In this document: positions 34,930 to 43,922 of the stretch, piece by piece | Layout: every line of letters begins with the position of its first letter | Position numbering within the stretch: position 1 is the first letter of the stretch | Assembly: GCA_964584255.1 (NCBI GenBank) | Contig: CAZOZM010000014.1 | Coordinates: 1 to 45,903 of the forward strand | Origin: UBA3775 sp964584255 | GTDB taxonomy: Bacteria; Bacillota; Clostridia; Lachnospirales; Lachnospiraceae | Direction of reading: 5' to 3' | Length of the DNA: 45,903 bases | Translations under genes and position numbers: made by a program | Notes under the pieces: model-generated | The model's input: only the letters and a program-made list of their open reading frames with translations | Database searches by the model: none | Told to the model about the DNA's origin: nothing

Positions 34930-36108
34930 CTATTTTCGACTCAGATACACCATTGTTATATCATCCGCTTGCATTTCTCCGTCTGCAAACGCATCTACTT
35001 CCCTGTACATCGCTTCCACAAATTTCTCCGCATCAGCCGCCTTATCCTCATGCCTGTTTAGCATATCATGAAGATAATCATCTCCGAGCAGTTTCTGTTC
35101 CGGATTTAATGCTTCCGTCACACCATCCGTATATAAATAAATACAGTCGCCCTTCTTCAAATCCAGATACTGCTCCCGGTAAGGTATGTCCTCCATCATA
35201 CCGAGTACCATGTTTGCCTTAGCCTTAATCATGGTAAATTCACCGTCAGCACGCTTTACAAACGGAAGATTATGCCCCGCATTAATGAATGTAACCTTAT
35301 CCGTTTCAAGATCAAGAACGCATATGAATGCAGTTACAAACATCATCGCCTCATTCTTGTAGCAAAGCTGATTATTTGCACGACCGGCAACTTCGGCAAG
35401 TGAAAGACCGAGGGTTGCATAATTTTTAATATGCGTTTTCGCCATACTCATAAACATCGCTGCCGGAACGCCCTTGCCGGAAACATCGGCAATGAGGAAG
35501 CACATGTGGGTATCGTCAATCATGAACATGTCATAAAAATCACCGCCGACTTCCTTTGCAGGCCGCATTGCTGCCGTAAGATTCACATCCTTTAATCTGT
35601 TAAATGTGGAAAAGTCATTTTCCAGACAACCCGTCTGAATCTGCGTAGCTATGGAAAGTTCTGATTTTATTCTCTCACGCTCTGAAACGAGCTTTGTAGT
35701 CTTTGTATAGAGCATGTTCATAAAAGTTCCGTAAACCTTACGGTTTTCGGATGCTATTTCATCGAAAAGCTTTTTGGAAATATTGGCACAGACCACATCC
35801 CCGCGCGCTCTTACGGTTGCCGCACGGATGTCGTCATTAATCAGGCCGAGTTCTCCGATAAAATCCCCGACTGTCAGCGAATTAATAAGCGAATTATCCC
35901 TGGCATAAACATCTGCGACTCCGTCAAGTATTATATACATACCGTCATCACTCTGATTTCCATATGTAACAATGTCCTGCCCGGAAGCAATTTTCACTTC
36001 CGCCATCGCCTCCAAAAAAGCCTTTGTTCCGTCACTAATCGTTCCCTTGTCAGTAATTTGAAAAAACTCCTGTATGGTAGTCACCTTTTTCAATCGTTCA
36101 ATGTCCAT
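34930..36108 (-). CDS. cNMP-binding domain fused to SpoIIE-type PP2C phosphatase
   Basis: The 392-residue protein has a CRP-like cNMP-binding domain (about 20-135) with an intact phosphate-binding cassette (IGELGL...RAATV: Glu86, Arg95). A short helical linker (about 136-165) follows, then a SpoIIE PP2C domain (about 170-390) with its metal Asp residues (GGDFYD 188-193, ADVSGKG 208-212, YTDGVTEA and QADDITM). It should dephosphorylate a STAS protein under cyclic nucleotide control. The adenylate cyclase gene follows after 52 bases and the STAS/kinase pair lies further down, giving a complete predicted chain. Confidence 0.95.
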   Translation of the reverse strand: MDIERLKKVTTIQEFFQITDKGTISDGTKAFLEAMAEVKIASGQDIVTYGNQSDDGMYIILDGVADVYARDNSLINSLTVGDFIGELGLINDDIRAATVRARGDVVCANISKKLFDEIASENRKVYGTFMNMLYTKTTKLVSERERIKSELSIATQIQTGCLENDFSTFNRLKDVNLTAAMRPAKEVGGDFYDMFMIDDTHMCFLIADVSGKGVPAAMFMSMAKTHIKNYATLGLSLAEVAGRANNQLCYKNEAMMFVTAFICVLDLETDKVTFINAGHNLPFVKRADGEFTMIKAKANMVLGMMEDIPYREQYLDLKKGDCIYLYTDGVTEALNPEQKLLGDDYLHDMLNRHEDKAADAEKFVEAMYREVDAFADGEMQADDITMVYLSRK

Positions 36109-36181
36109 ATTTCCTGCCCCTCATACGGCATTTGCCGTTACATTTATTACTTCCGTTCTCCTTATCGCACCAGAATCAGAT

Positions 36182-37084
36182 TTACTCTTTCCATTCAATA
36201 ATAAGGTCATCCTCAACCGGACTTTCAAAATCATAGTCCCAATCGCCTGTAGGTGCCGGCATCAGGGATGGCTTCACGGCACATTCCCCTGCCTTTACGG
36301 TCTGTGTTCCGAAAACGGCATCATTGTACATGAAAGTAACAACATATTCTTCCTTGCCGCTGTCATCATTTCCGTCATCCTTCTTTACATCCTCAAGAAG
36401 CTTTTCAAATCTTTTCTGAACAGATGCAGGAAGTTTTGAATAGTCAATAGGCTGTACTTCCGTCAGATAATCAGTCTTGCTGCCGTCCTGATAGATTATC
36501 ACCTCATATCCCTTCTCTATATCTACCGCCTTATCACTTACGGTTCCATCCGCATAAACAAGATTGGAACTTACTTTACCTTCTAGAACACTGACTTTTG
36601 TAAAACATGTTCCGTTTTCGTCATATGAGATTTCCACACGGAATACCGTTCCTCTGACTGCCATTGTCGAGTTCGGCGTATTTACCTCATAAGAAGAATC
36701 ATCACTGAGTTTATTCTGAATTTCGTTGGTTATGGCACCTTTTTTAAGCACGATGGTTGTCTTGCTGTTATCGCTCGTACCCTTAGCTTCCACGGAAAAT
36801 TCCGTTTCTTCCTCAACATAAACATATTTATCTTCATCGAGTTTCAGTGTCATTGAACCGGAATTAACGACAACCGTATCTCCCGACTCTAAAAGCATGT
36901 TTTCATATGGATCCATATCACCTTTTCCATCACGCTTTACGGTTACGTCTCCACTGACCTCATACACCTTAATAACACGGTACGACTCTTCTTTTCGAAG
37001 AACAACAAGCGCAATTATCGCAGCTATGATTACAACTGCAGCCGCACCGGCCGCTATCAGTATTTTCTTTCCCTTACTGCTCAT
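36182..37084 (-). CDS. Membrane-anchored FecR-domain protein with InlB-type repeat
   Basis: The 300-residue protein has one N-terminal membrane helix (about 9-30), an extracellular FecR-type domain (about 40-220: YEVSGDVTVKRDGKGDMDPYE, VNTPNSTMAVRGTVFRV, VSVLEGKV), and a C-terminal stretch that looks like one InlB B-repeat (VTFMYNDAVFGTQTVKAGE). I chose the ATG at 37084 because GGAG precedes it by six bases. FecR domains outside the TonB context often occur in envelope sensing. It sits between the surface protein and the phosphatase and may present the extracellular signal. Confidence 0.85.
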   Translation of the reverse strand: MSSKGKKILIAAGAAAVVIIAAIIALVVLRKEESYRVIKVYEVSGDVTVKRDGKGDMDPYENMLLESGDTVVVNSGSMTLKLDEDKYVYVEEETEFSVEAKGTSDNSKTTIVLKKGAITNEIQNKLSDDSSYEVNTPNSTMAVRGTVFRVEISYDENGTCFTKVSVLEGKVSSNLVYADGTVSDKAVDIEKGYEVIIYQDGSKTDYLTEVQPIDYSKLPASVQKRFEKLLEDVKKDDGNDDSGKEEYVVTFMYNDAVFGTQTVKAGECAVKPSLMPAPTGDWDYDFESPVEDDLIIEWKE

Positions 37085-37211
37085 ATTAATCTCCATTCCG
37101 CATATACGCTGCGCCAAAGAAATCACGGTCAGATTTTCACTTCTTCCCTGAGATAAAACTGTTTTGTGATGTCCATGGCACAAACGGTCATGTAAAACTT
37201 ACCTTTTTACA

Positions 37212-39170
37212 CTACTGTTCTTCAAACCGGTAAGAACCTTCTTCATTTACATAGAACGTCATGTTTCCGTTATATGTGGTTTCGTCACCGTCAACCTTCC
37301 AGTTTCCGCTTCCAAGTTTATATGCATTTCCGGTCAGAAGGTTTACAAGCTCTCCTCCCGGAACAATTCCTTCTTTCATCCACTCAGCTGCAATCTTTAA
37401 ATTAATGATTGTGCTGTTTCCGGCCTTGTCAACCGCGCGAATTTCATATTTCATTATGCTGTTGTCCGATGTTATCTGAACTACACAGCTTACATCATTC
37501 GGCGTTACCGGGATACCGTTCAGGTAAACCATCTGAAGATTTTCATCGGAAATTGTAATTTCCGCAGTCTTAGCATAGTAAACCGCATCGTTCTCCGCTT
37601 TAATTTCAGGTGCTTTTATGTCAATCAGAATTTCTCTTAATGCAACCGGCTTTGTCTTAGCACCGTCTGCCATACGTTTTAAATAAACTCTGTCCGGCTG
37701 TCTGCCTCCGTCTAAACTTAAACTTGCGCGATATGTACCATTCTCACTGTCGGAAATAAGGTATCCTTCCGGCGCATTTATCCTTACCACTGACACATAG
37801 TAGCCGTTTTCTCCCCTTGTTCCGGCAACATAGTATCCAGGAGTAGGTGCATCAATTACTCCGGCCGGAGTTTCATCCTTGTCCGTATCCGGTGTCTCAT
37901 CAGGTTTTTCATCCGGTGTCTCATCAGGTTTTTCATCCGGATTTTCGTCAGGATTCTCATCCGGATTTTCATCAGGTATTTCTTCCGGTTCTTTTTCAAC
38001 CGCTGCCGGAATCGTAATCGTAACCGCTCCGGATTCATCATCTCCGAATGTGTAGCTGACGGTAATTTCAGTGTCATCCTTTATGGTCGTTACTATCGTA
38101 CCGCTTCCGTCCGTTGTCGCCTCATATCCGCTTGGGAAATAATAGCCGTCTGCCGCAACATATGTCGCATTGACGGTCTCACCCGCAAGATAACTCTTGG
38201 ATGTTGGGAAACCGCTGCCTGATGCGGTATCGATTGTGTCCGTATCCAATATCATGGCTGAAAGCGTGGTTCCTGTCAGATTTCTGAAAGTTCCGCTTCC
38301 CGCTTCCTTAAAAGTATAAACTTTTCCGCCATATGTTACGTCCACGCTTGTTCCTGATTCAATAACTATCTGTGTTGAATCCAGAACCTCAATTGTTGTA
38401 CCTGAATAATTTCCGGTAATTGCGAGCTTATCAGTAACTTTCAGGCTTCCCGAGCCGGATATTATATAAGCACCGCTCATCGTTCCGATCGTAGAAGAAC
38501 CGCCTGCTTCAATAGGCGCCGTTCCGTTTGATTCCATTTTTTCAACCGAACCGCCGTTTAAATATACAAGTGTATCTGCAGAATCGGACAAATCAGGACT
38601 GATTGTAAGATTTGTAATTGTTCCGATATTTGTAAGACTTCCGGACTCAACCGTAACAGTACCCATTATTCCGGTGTTGGTAATTTTTGCATCGAGATTT
38701 GAAAGGGTCGTAATCGTACCGTTATTCTCAACTGTTCCGCCCGCATTCGTAAGATTGCCTATTGTTCCGCCATTTACGACTGAACCGTTCGGATAATACA
38801 AATTGTCTATTGTTCCGTCATTTGTTATGTTTCCGGTATTGTTGCTGCCTTCTTCATAACCGACATAAGTTACATGACCCGTTTCCTTGTTCGTAAGGCT
38901 TGAATATGCCGTAACTCCGGTAACTCTGCTTATATCTCCCGAATTAACGATTGCACCGCCGGAAGCATAAACATTTCCGGTAATCTTAACCCCCTCAGCA
39001 ATTGTGAGGGTTCCGCCATATACGTCATAATCCTCACCCGAGTCTGCCGTAACTTCCGTATTCATTGTTATTGTCTCAGCAAAAACAACCAATCCGTCCA
39101 TCCCCGGCATCTGCATAAAAAGTATAAATGTGGTTATAAGTGCAATTAACGCCGCAAGTCTTTTTTTCAT
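37212..39170 (-). CDS. Secreted surface protein with glycine/asparagine repeats and a Pro-Asp-Glu linker
   Basis: The 652-residue protein has a signal peptide ending near ...VVFAET. A repetitive Asn/Gly/Thr-rich region (about 40-260, with GTIxNL-type units such as GTIDNLYYPNGSVVNGGTIGN) suggests a right-handed beta-helix. Beta-sandwich regions follow, then a low-complexity linker of PDENPDE/KPDETPDE units (about 410-450, DNA 37880-37985), then Ig-like C-terminal domains (TYNGNMTFYVNEEGSYRF). No LPXTG or SLH motif is visible. The start at 39170 has AAAGG upstream. It is the first gene of the signalling operon and may be a ligand or adhesin monitored by the pathway. Confidence 0.85.
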   Translation of the reverse strand: MKKRLAALIALITTFILFMQMPGMDGLVVFAETITMNTEVTADSGEDYDVYGGTLTIAEGVKITGNVYASGGAIVNSGDISRVTGVTAYSSLTNKETGHVTYVGYEEGSNNTGNITNDGTIDNLYYPNGSVVNGGTIGNLTNAGGTVENNGTITTLSNLDAKITNTGIMGTVTVESGSLTNIGTITNLTISPDLSDSADTLVYLNGGSVEKMESNGTAPIEAGGSSTIGTMSGAYIISGSGSLKVTDKLAITGNYSGTTIEVLDSTQIVIESGTSVDVTYGGKVYTFKEAGSGTFRNLTGTTLSAMILDTDTIDTASGSGFPTSKSYLAGETVNATYVAADGYYFPSGYEATTDGSGTIVTTIKDDTEITVSYTFGDDESGAVTITIPAAVEKEPEEIPDENPDENPDENPDEKPDETPDEKPDETPDTDKDETPAGVIDAPTPGYYVAGTRGENGYYVSVVRINAPEGYLISDSENGTYRASLSLDGGRQPDRVYLKRMADGAKTKPVALREILIDIKAPEIKAENDAVYYAKTAEITISDENLQMVYLNGIPVTPNDVSCVVQITSDNSIMKYEIRAVDKAGNSTIINLKIAAEWMKEGIVPGGELVNLLTGNAYKLGSGNWKVDGDETTYNGNMTFYVNEEGSYRFEEQ

Positions 39171-39215
39171 TCTTTTTACCTTTCTCCCTTTTATCACTCA
39201 AAATGCCTGTTATGA

Positions 39216-39342
39216 TTTATTTTGCAACAGATTTTTTGCATTTTGTACTATAAAGGGAACATTCAGATATTTAGAAAATTTTATCAGAGAAGGCTATACA
39301 TGTCAATTGAAAACGTAGATTTATAACGGTTTATTTTGCAAC
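39216..39342. repeat. Two 13-base direct repeats flanking divergent promoters
   Basis: TTTATTTTGCAAC occurs at 39216-39228 and again at 39330-39342. The second copy lies between the two divergent -35 elements. The first lies in the leader of the surface protein gene. They may be binding sites for a regulator of both units. Confidence 0.6.
39278..39306 (-). promoter_or_regulatory. Promoter of the signalling operon
   Basis: On the minus strand TTGACA (39301-39306) and TAAAAT (39278-39283) are 17 bases apart, about 108 bases upstream of the surface protein ATG. Confidence 0.8.
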
Positions 39343-39351
39343 TCTTTGCGT

Positions 39352-39380
39352 TTGACAGTACATTGTTCTTATGTTAAATT
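39352..39380 (+). promoter_or_regulatory. Promoter of the glycosyltransferase gene
   Basis: TTGACA (39352-39357) and TAAATT (39375-39380) are 17 bases apart. The predicted transcript begins near 39387 and has a leader of about 200 bases. Confidence 0.7.
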
Positions 39381-39587
39381 CTATTAAGAAATCCTGCCAC
39401 TTACAGCCGCCTTTCTGACCGGCTGTACCACAGGGACTGTTGGGAAGACATATCGGAAAATTTTTCAAAAAATCCTGTTTTCCGCCAGGGAATTTGCGGC
39501 TTTCACGAATACTAATGAAGCCTCGGCAGTACCGCTGCCTCGACCTTGGAGAGGGTCTTTAAATACTACTACTTTACAGAGTGAGGG
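39381..39587 (+). other. Long structured leader before the glycosyltransferase gene
   Basis: About 200 bases lie between the predicted transcript start and the GTG start. They contain an eight-bp hairpin (TACAGCCG...CGGCTGTA, 39412-39427 region) and further short GC-rich stems (near 39480-39500 and 39523-39540). I do not recognise a known riboswitch class. A 15-codon frame opens at 39371 but has no ribosome site. Confidence 0.35.
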
Positions 39588-40304
39588 GTGCTTATCATAA
39601 ATCCAAAACATACCACACCGGAATTCACCATTTTAATGCCGTGTTTAAACGAAAACAGCACACTCCCGCTCTGCATCAGTGAAGCCAAAAAATTCATTTC
39701 CGATGCAAATGTCAGTGCTGAAATTCTTATCGCTGACAACGGCAGCACCGACGGTTCATGTGAAACCGCACTGTCCCTCGGTGCCCGGGTCATTCATGTA
39801 CCGGAAAAAGGGTATGGGAATGCCCTTATAGCCGGAATACACGCGGCTACCGGGCTTTATATAATCATGGCAGATTGCGACTACAGTTACGACTTCTCCA
39901 ATCTCTACGATTTTGTAAGTTCTCTGAGAGACGGTTATGATTTTGTAATCGGAAACCGTTTCACCGACAACATGGAGAGTCATGCAATGCCATTTCTGCA
40001 CCGTTTTATCGGCATACCTTTTCTTTCATTTCTTGGAAGAAAACGTTTTCATACGGACATATGTGATTTTCACTGCGGTCTCAGAGGATTTTCTTCGGCA
40101 TCGGTCAGATCACTCAATCTTTGCTGCCCGGGAATGGAATTTGCAACTGAAATGATTGCACTGTATGCATCCGGTAACTACAAAATCAAAGAACTTCCGA
40201 TAACATTCCGAAAAGACAAAAGAAAAAGTGCCTCTCACCTCAGAATGATTCCTGACGGTTTAAGACACCTTTATTTTATAATGTTTAAAAGACCACCGGC
40301 TTAA
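39588..40304 (+). CDS. Family 2 glycosyltransferase
   Basis: The 238-residue protein is a GT-A-fold enzyme of the dolichyl-phosphate-mannose synthase-like type: FTILMPCLNE (about 13-22), IADNGSTDGS (about 48-57), EKGYGNALIAG, and a DXD-like MADCDYSYDF (about 93-102). It ends with HCGLRGFSS and a basic tail, without membrane helices. It transfers a sugar from a nucleotide donor, probably to a lipid carrier. The start is a GTG with only a weak ribosome site, because an in-frame stop stands four bases upstream. It is a single-gene unit with its own promoter and terminator. Confidence 0.88.
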   Translation: MLIINPKHTTPEFTILMPCLNENSTLPLCISEAKKFISDANVSAEILIADNGSTDGSCETALSLGARVIHVPEKGYGNALIAGIHAATGLYIIMADCDYSYDFSNLYDFVSSLRDGYDFVIGNRFTDNMESHAMPFLHRFIGIPFLSFLGRKRFHTDICDFHCGLRGFSSASVRSLNLCCPGMEFATEMIALYASGNYKIKELPITFRKDKRKSASHLRMIPDGLRHLYFIMFKRPPA

Positions 40305-40332
40305 AACAGCCGGCACCTTTAAGAAGTAATCA

Positions 40333-40366
40333 AAACTCCTGTCATGAAAGACGGGAGTTTTTTTTT
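40333..40366 (+). terminator. Terminator of the glycosyltransferase gene
   Basis: An 11-bp stem with one G-U pair (40333-40343 with 40350-40360) and a six-base loop runs directly into a stretch of nine Ts. Confidence 0.9.
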
Positions 40367-40464
40367 GCAAATAAGGACATTTTTTACGGCAACTGACGAC
40401 ATTGTTTTTCTTCTTTTTCCATGTTAGTGTGACCATATAATTACATACTCTCGGAGGTATTTAT

Positions 40465-41817
40465 ATGTTTGGTAAAAATTTTGTCTGGGGTGCAGCCACA
40501 TCTTCATATCAGATTGAAGGTGCTGCATTCGAAGACGGCAAAGGTCTTAATATATGGGATGTATTCTGTAAACAGGAGGGACGCATCTTTGAAGGCAACA
40601 CGGGGGACACTTCGTGTGACCACTATCACCATATGGAAGAGGACGTTAAGCTTATGGCAGAGCTCGGCCTTAAAGCATACCGTTTTTCCCTAAGCTGGGC
40701 AAGGCTGCTTCCTGACGGTAGCGGCAGAATCAATCAAAAGGGAATTGATTTTTACAATAAACTCATAGATCTTCTTTTAGAAAACGGCATTGAGCCATAC
40801 ATCACGCTGTTCCACTGGGATCTCCCTTATAAACTCCACCTCAAAGGCGGGTTTTTAAATCCTGAAATTGCCTCTTACTTTGAGGAATATGCTGAACTTG
40901 TCGGAAAATCCTTTGGAGACAGAGTTTCCAATTTTATGACAATCAACGAGCCTCAGGTTGTAGTCGGTCTTGGGTATCAGGAGGGTTGTTTTGCTCCGGG
41001 TCTCAGACTGCATCGCGATGAAGTCTTAACAGCCGGTCATAATCTTCTCCGCGCCCACGGTGCAATGGTAAAAGCACTTCGAAGAACCTGCAAAACCAAT
41101 CCAAAAATCGGAATCGTAATGGCAAGTTCTCCTAAACTTCCGGTGAGAAAAGAACTGGAAGAAAAGGCTTTAAAGGCATACGGCAGAACCACTCTTTCTG
41201 ATTTCGTCTTCTCTGACTGCTATTGGCTTGATCCGGTTATTTTCGGAAAATATCCAAAGGTTATTGAAGAATATATTAAAAAAAGAGGTCTGCCTCTCAC
41301 TGATGACATGGAACTTATTTCCCAGCCGATAGATTTTATCGGTGCAAATATATATCAGGGCAACTACTATGATGAAGACGATTGCGGTTCAGAAATCCCT
41401 GTTGCAAATAAGGACGGTTATCCTCGCACGCCTAACGGTTGGAAGATAACTCCGGAATCCCTCTATTATGGTCCTGTTCAGACTTGCACACGCTATAACA
41501 TGCCATATTTCATTTGTGAAAACGGAACCGCACTTAATGATTATCCTCTGTCCGATGGCAAAATACATGATGACGCGCGCATCGACTATCTTAAAACCTA
41601 TCTCGCCCGATTGGAACGTGCATGCGATGAGGGCTTTGACGTAAAAGGCTACTTCGCCTGGTCTCTGCTCGACAATTTCGAGTGGGCAAGCGGATACCGT
41701 GACAGGTTCGGTCTCATTTATGTTGATTTTGAGACAAAAGAAAGAATTATCAAGCAGTCCGGTTACTGGTACAGAGACTTTATACGCTCACAGACCGGCA
41801 ATATACCGGAGGTATAA
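40465..41817 (+). CDS. GH1 beta-glucosidase (or phospho-beta-glucosidase)
   Basis: The 450-residue cytosolic enzyme is a full-length GH1 glycosidase. The N-terminal signature FVWGAATSSYQIEGA is at about 6-20, the acid/base Glu is in TINEPQ (about 163-168), and the nucleophile Glu is in FICENGT (about 350-356). It hydrolyses beta-glucosides or related disaccharides. GGAGG precedes the ATG by seven bases, and a perfect TATAAT lies 24 bases upstream (40436-40441) without a good -35, which suggests activator-dependent expression. It is followed two bases later by a second glycosidase gene in the same operon. No PTS genes are nearby, so non-phosphorylated substrates seem more likely. Confidence 0.95.
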   Translation: MFGKNFVWGAATSSYQIEGAAFEDGKGLNIWDVFCKQEGRIFEGNTGDTSCDHYHHMEEDVKLMAELGLKAYRFSLSWARLLPDGSGRINQKGIDFYNKLIDLLLENGIEPYITLFHWDLPYKLHLKGGFLNPEIASYFEEYAELVGKSFGDRVSNFMTINEPQVVVGLGYQEGCFAPGLRLHRDEVLTAGHNLLRAHGAMVKALRRTCKTNPKIGIVMASSPKLPVRKELEEKALKAYGRTTLSDFVFSDCYWLDPVIFGKYPKVIEEYIKKRGLPLTDDMELISQPIDFIGANIYQGNYYDEDDCGSEIPVANKDGYPRTPNGWKITPESLYYGPVQTCTRYNMPYFICENGTALNDYPLSDGKIHDDARIDYLKTYLARLERACDEGFDVKGYFAWSLLDNFEWASGYRDRFGLIYVDFETKERIIKQSGYWYRDFIRSQTGNIPEV

Positions 41818-41819
41818 CC

Positions 41820-43343
41820 ATGCACTTCACTGATTCTGTCGAGCGATGGGGAACATTTGAATTTTCATTTTCTGCAAAAGTCACCGGAAATCCTTTTACC
41901 GATTACCGGACAAGCGGATTCTTTAAAAATGGAAATGAAGCCAAAACCGTCCGTGGTTTCTATGATGGCAACGGCACATATAAAGTGCGGTTCATGCCTG
42001 AATTCGAAGGCACTTATTCTTTCACCATAACCGGTAATTCTGAGGTGATTTTCAGCGGCTCATTCAGTGTAATTCCTCCGGCAGCAGATAACCATGGAAT
42101 GGTCTCCGTTTCAGACACATTTAATTTTTCATATTCTGACGGAACACCTTATTACTGCCTGGGAACTACCTGCTACGTCTGGCATCTTCAAAGCAATAAG
42201 CTTATAAATGATACACTTACTTCCCTGAAAAACTCGCCTTTTAACAAGCTTCGCTTCTGTATTTTTCCGAAGCACTATAATTATAATCTCGGTGAGCCGC
42301 GTTCATATCCTTATGAAGGAATACCTGTTGACAGTTCCGGAATTACAAAGGAGAATTTTCAGGAATATACTGACAATTTTGCCGGTAACAGCTGGAACTT
42401 CACACGATTTAACACTGATTACTTCCGTCACTTGGATTATTGTATACTTGAGCTTCAAAAACTTGGAATTGAAGCCGATCTCATCCTCATGCACCCCTAC
42501 GACCGCTGGGGCTTTTCAGACATGGGAAGAGACAACGACCGTCTTTATATTGAATATGTCACTGCCCGCTTTTCCGCCTACCGGAATGTCTGGTGGGCTC
42601 TGGCAAATGAATATGATCTGATGCCACATAAAAAGACGGAGGATTGGGAATTTCTTGCTGAAACTGTAATAAAAAATGACCCATATAATCACCTGCGTTC
42701 CATACACAACTGCATCGGTTTCTATAATCATAAAAGACCTTGGATAACCCATTGCAGTATTCAACGCCAGGATTTATATAAGTCATCGGAGCTTACCTGT
42801 GATTGGAGAAACCAATATCAAAAACCCATTGTTCTTGATGAAATTGCATATGAAGGAAACATTTCCCACGGTTGGGGAAATATTACCGCTGAAGAACTTG
42901 TACGTCGATTCTGGGAAGCTGCCTGTCGAGGCGGCTATGCCGGTCACGGTGAAACATATCTTAATCGGAACAACATTCTGTGGTGGTCCCATGGAGGTAT
43001 TCTTCATGGAGAAAGTCCTGCAAGAATCTCTTTTCTAAAAAGCATTTTCGACGAAATGCCGGAAAAAAAGGTCATTCCTGTCCCCGCTTTGTGGGACGAA
43101 ACCTGCTGCACATCTTCTGACGGACTTATACGCCTTTACTACTACAGTTTCATGCGCCCTTCATCCCGCGAGTACCATTTTGACGACTGCTCAGATTACA
43201 GGGTCGACATAATTGACACATGGAACATGACCATAACACCCGCCGGCACATATCGCGGAAGATTTGTCGTAAATCTTCCGGGCAGGCAGTTCATGGCAGT
43301 GCGAATCACAGGACACTCCTCTGTTTCTCACTCCGGCATCTGA
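41820..43343 (+). CDS. DUF5060/DUF4038-type glycoside hydrolase
   Basis: The 507-residue cytosolic protein has an N-terminal beta-sandwich of the DUF5060 type (VERWGTFEFSFSA...NPFTDY, about 7-90) followed by a TIM-barrel domain of the DUF4038 type. The candidate acid/base is the Glu in WWALANEYD (about 264) and the nucleophile the Glu in VLDEIAYEG (about 342). A C-terminal strand-rich tail closes the barrel. Related proteins act on plant cell wall glycans. It lies two bases after the GH1 gene and is surely co-translated, which suggests stepwise cleavage of one oligosaccharide inside the cell. No signal peptide is present. Confidence 0.88.
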   Translation: MHFTDSVERWGTFEFSFSAKVTGNPFTDYRTSGFFKNGNEAKTVRGFYDGNGTYKVRFMPEFEGTYSFTITGNSEVIFSGSFSVIPPAADNHGMVSVSDTFNFSYSDGTPYYCLGTTCYVWHLQSNKLINDTLTSLKNSPFNKLRFCIFPKHYNYNLGEPRSYPYEGIPVDSSGITKENFQEYTDNFAGNSWNFTRFNTDYFRHLDYCILELQKLGIEADLILMHPYDRWGFSDMGRDNDRLYIEYVTARFSAYRNVWWALANEYDLMPHKKTEDWEFLAETVIKNDPYNHLRSIHNCIGFYNHKRPWITHCSIQRQDLYKSSELTCDWRNQYQKPIVLDEIAYEGNISHGWGNITAEELVRRFWEAACRGGYAGHGETYLNRNNILWWSHGGILHGESPARISFLKSIFDEMPEKKVIPVPALWDETCCTSSDGLIRLYYYSFMRPSSREYHFDDCSDYRVDIIDTWNMTITPAGTYRGRFVVNLPGRQFMAVRITGHSSVSHSGI

Positions 43344-43374
43344 TTTATACGCCTACAAGACAATAGAAATTCTG

Positions 43375-43608
43375 CTATTTGTTCTCTTTTTTGTTATGAG
43401 GTGCTTTTAATCGCTCTTTAGCATCCTGAACCGATTCGCCTTCCTTGGCAAAAAGCACCTCTACACATTTATCCGTCACCTTTTCGAAACCTTTTACTGC
43501 CCCATTCTCAATCTTTTTATATCCACCGGTAACCCCATCTTCAATTTTCTTGTAGCCATCTGTTACCTTTTCTGATATTTTTTCTATTCCATCTGTTAAT
43601 TTTGCCAT
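43375..43608 (-). CDS. Small repeat-containing protein of unknown function
   Basis: The 77-residue charged protein contains near-repeats of an 11-residue unit (VTDGYKKIEDG, VTGGYKKIENG, preceded by LTDGIEKISEK), followed by a helix (DKCVEVLFAKEGESVQDAKERL) and a basic tail. It resembles small proteins common in Lachnospiraceae, but I cannot name a family. A GGAGG-type ribosome site lies upstream of the ATG. Its stop is 31 bases from the convergent glycosidase gene. It has no membrane segment and no Cys pattern; the repeats suggest an amphipathic helical bundle. Confidence 0.7.
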   Translation of the reverse strand: MAKLTDGIEKISEKVTDGYKKIEDGVTGGYKKIENGAVKGFEKVTDKCVEVLFAKEGESVQDAKERLKAPHNKKENK

Positions 43609-43625
43609 AATTCAGGCCTCCTTAT

Positions 43626-43787
43626 TTATTTGATGACCGGATTATAACAGGCAAATATTTGCCAACTGTTTATAAAAGTTTTCCGAAATGTTAAATCATT
43701 GCAATACTTTTGCAAATCACTTGCCACAACATCAGGAACTAAATACACTTTTCTATCTCCATCAGCGCTGATAACAATATTTTTCAT
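43626..43787 (-). pseudogene. Relic of a small conserved clostridial protein
   Basis: The 53-residue frame starts like a small family seen in Clostridia (MKNIVISADGDRKVYLVPD, VASDLQKYC) that usually runs to about 100 residues. After residue 30 the similarity to that pattern stops and the frame ends early (ACYNPVIK). I read it as a 3'-truncated or frameshifted copy. A purine-rich GGGAAGGGG lies upstream of the ATG. The family name is uncertain and function is unknown. Confidence 0.5.
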
Positions 43788-43867
43788 GCAAGCCCCTTCC
43801 CAAATTTCAATATAGAACCTCCTTAATTTATTGCAAAAAAATGCCCGGTATCTTCCGAGCATAAAGA

Positions 43868-43896
43868 AAGCACCTATCATTTTCTGATAGATGCTT
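43868..43896 (-). terminator. Terminator of the DinJ/YafQ pair
   Basis: On the minus strand a 12-bp stem with one mismatch (43885-43896 with 43868-43879) is followed by TTTCTTT. It is nearly identical to the terminator after the second DUF3990 module at 44904-44929. Confidence 0.8.
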
Positions 43897-43922
43897 CGAT
43901 TTGTATCTTGTTTTGAAAAGCG

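Noticed and set aside
37856..38077. A basic 73-codon frame opposite-phase to the Pro-Asp-Glu linker
   Set aside because: It is a shadow of the repetitive linker DNA of the surface protein.
43353..43371. A solo degenerate Cas12a-like repeat (CTACAAG...TAGAAATT) between the glycosidase and small protein genes
   Set aside because: The TCTAC/GTAGA stem is not preserved and the 36-base repeat does not extend on either side; chance similarity is more likely.
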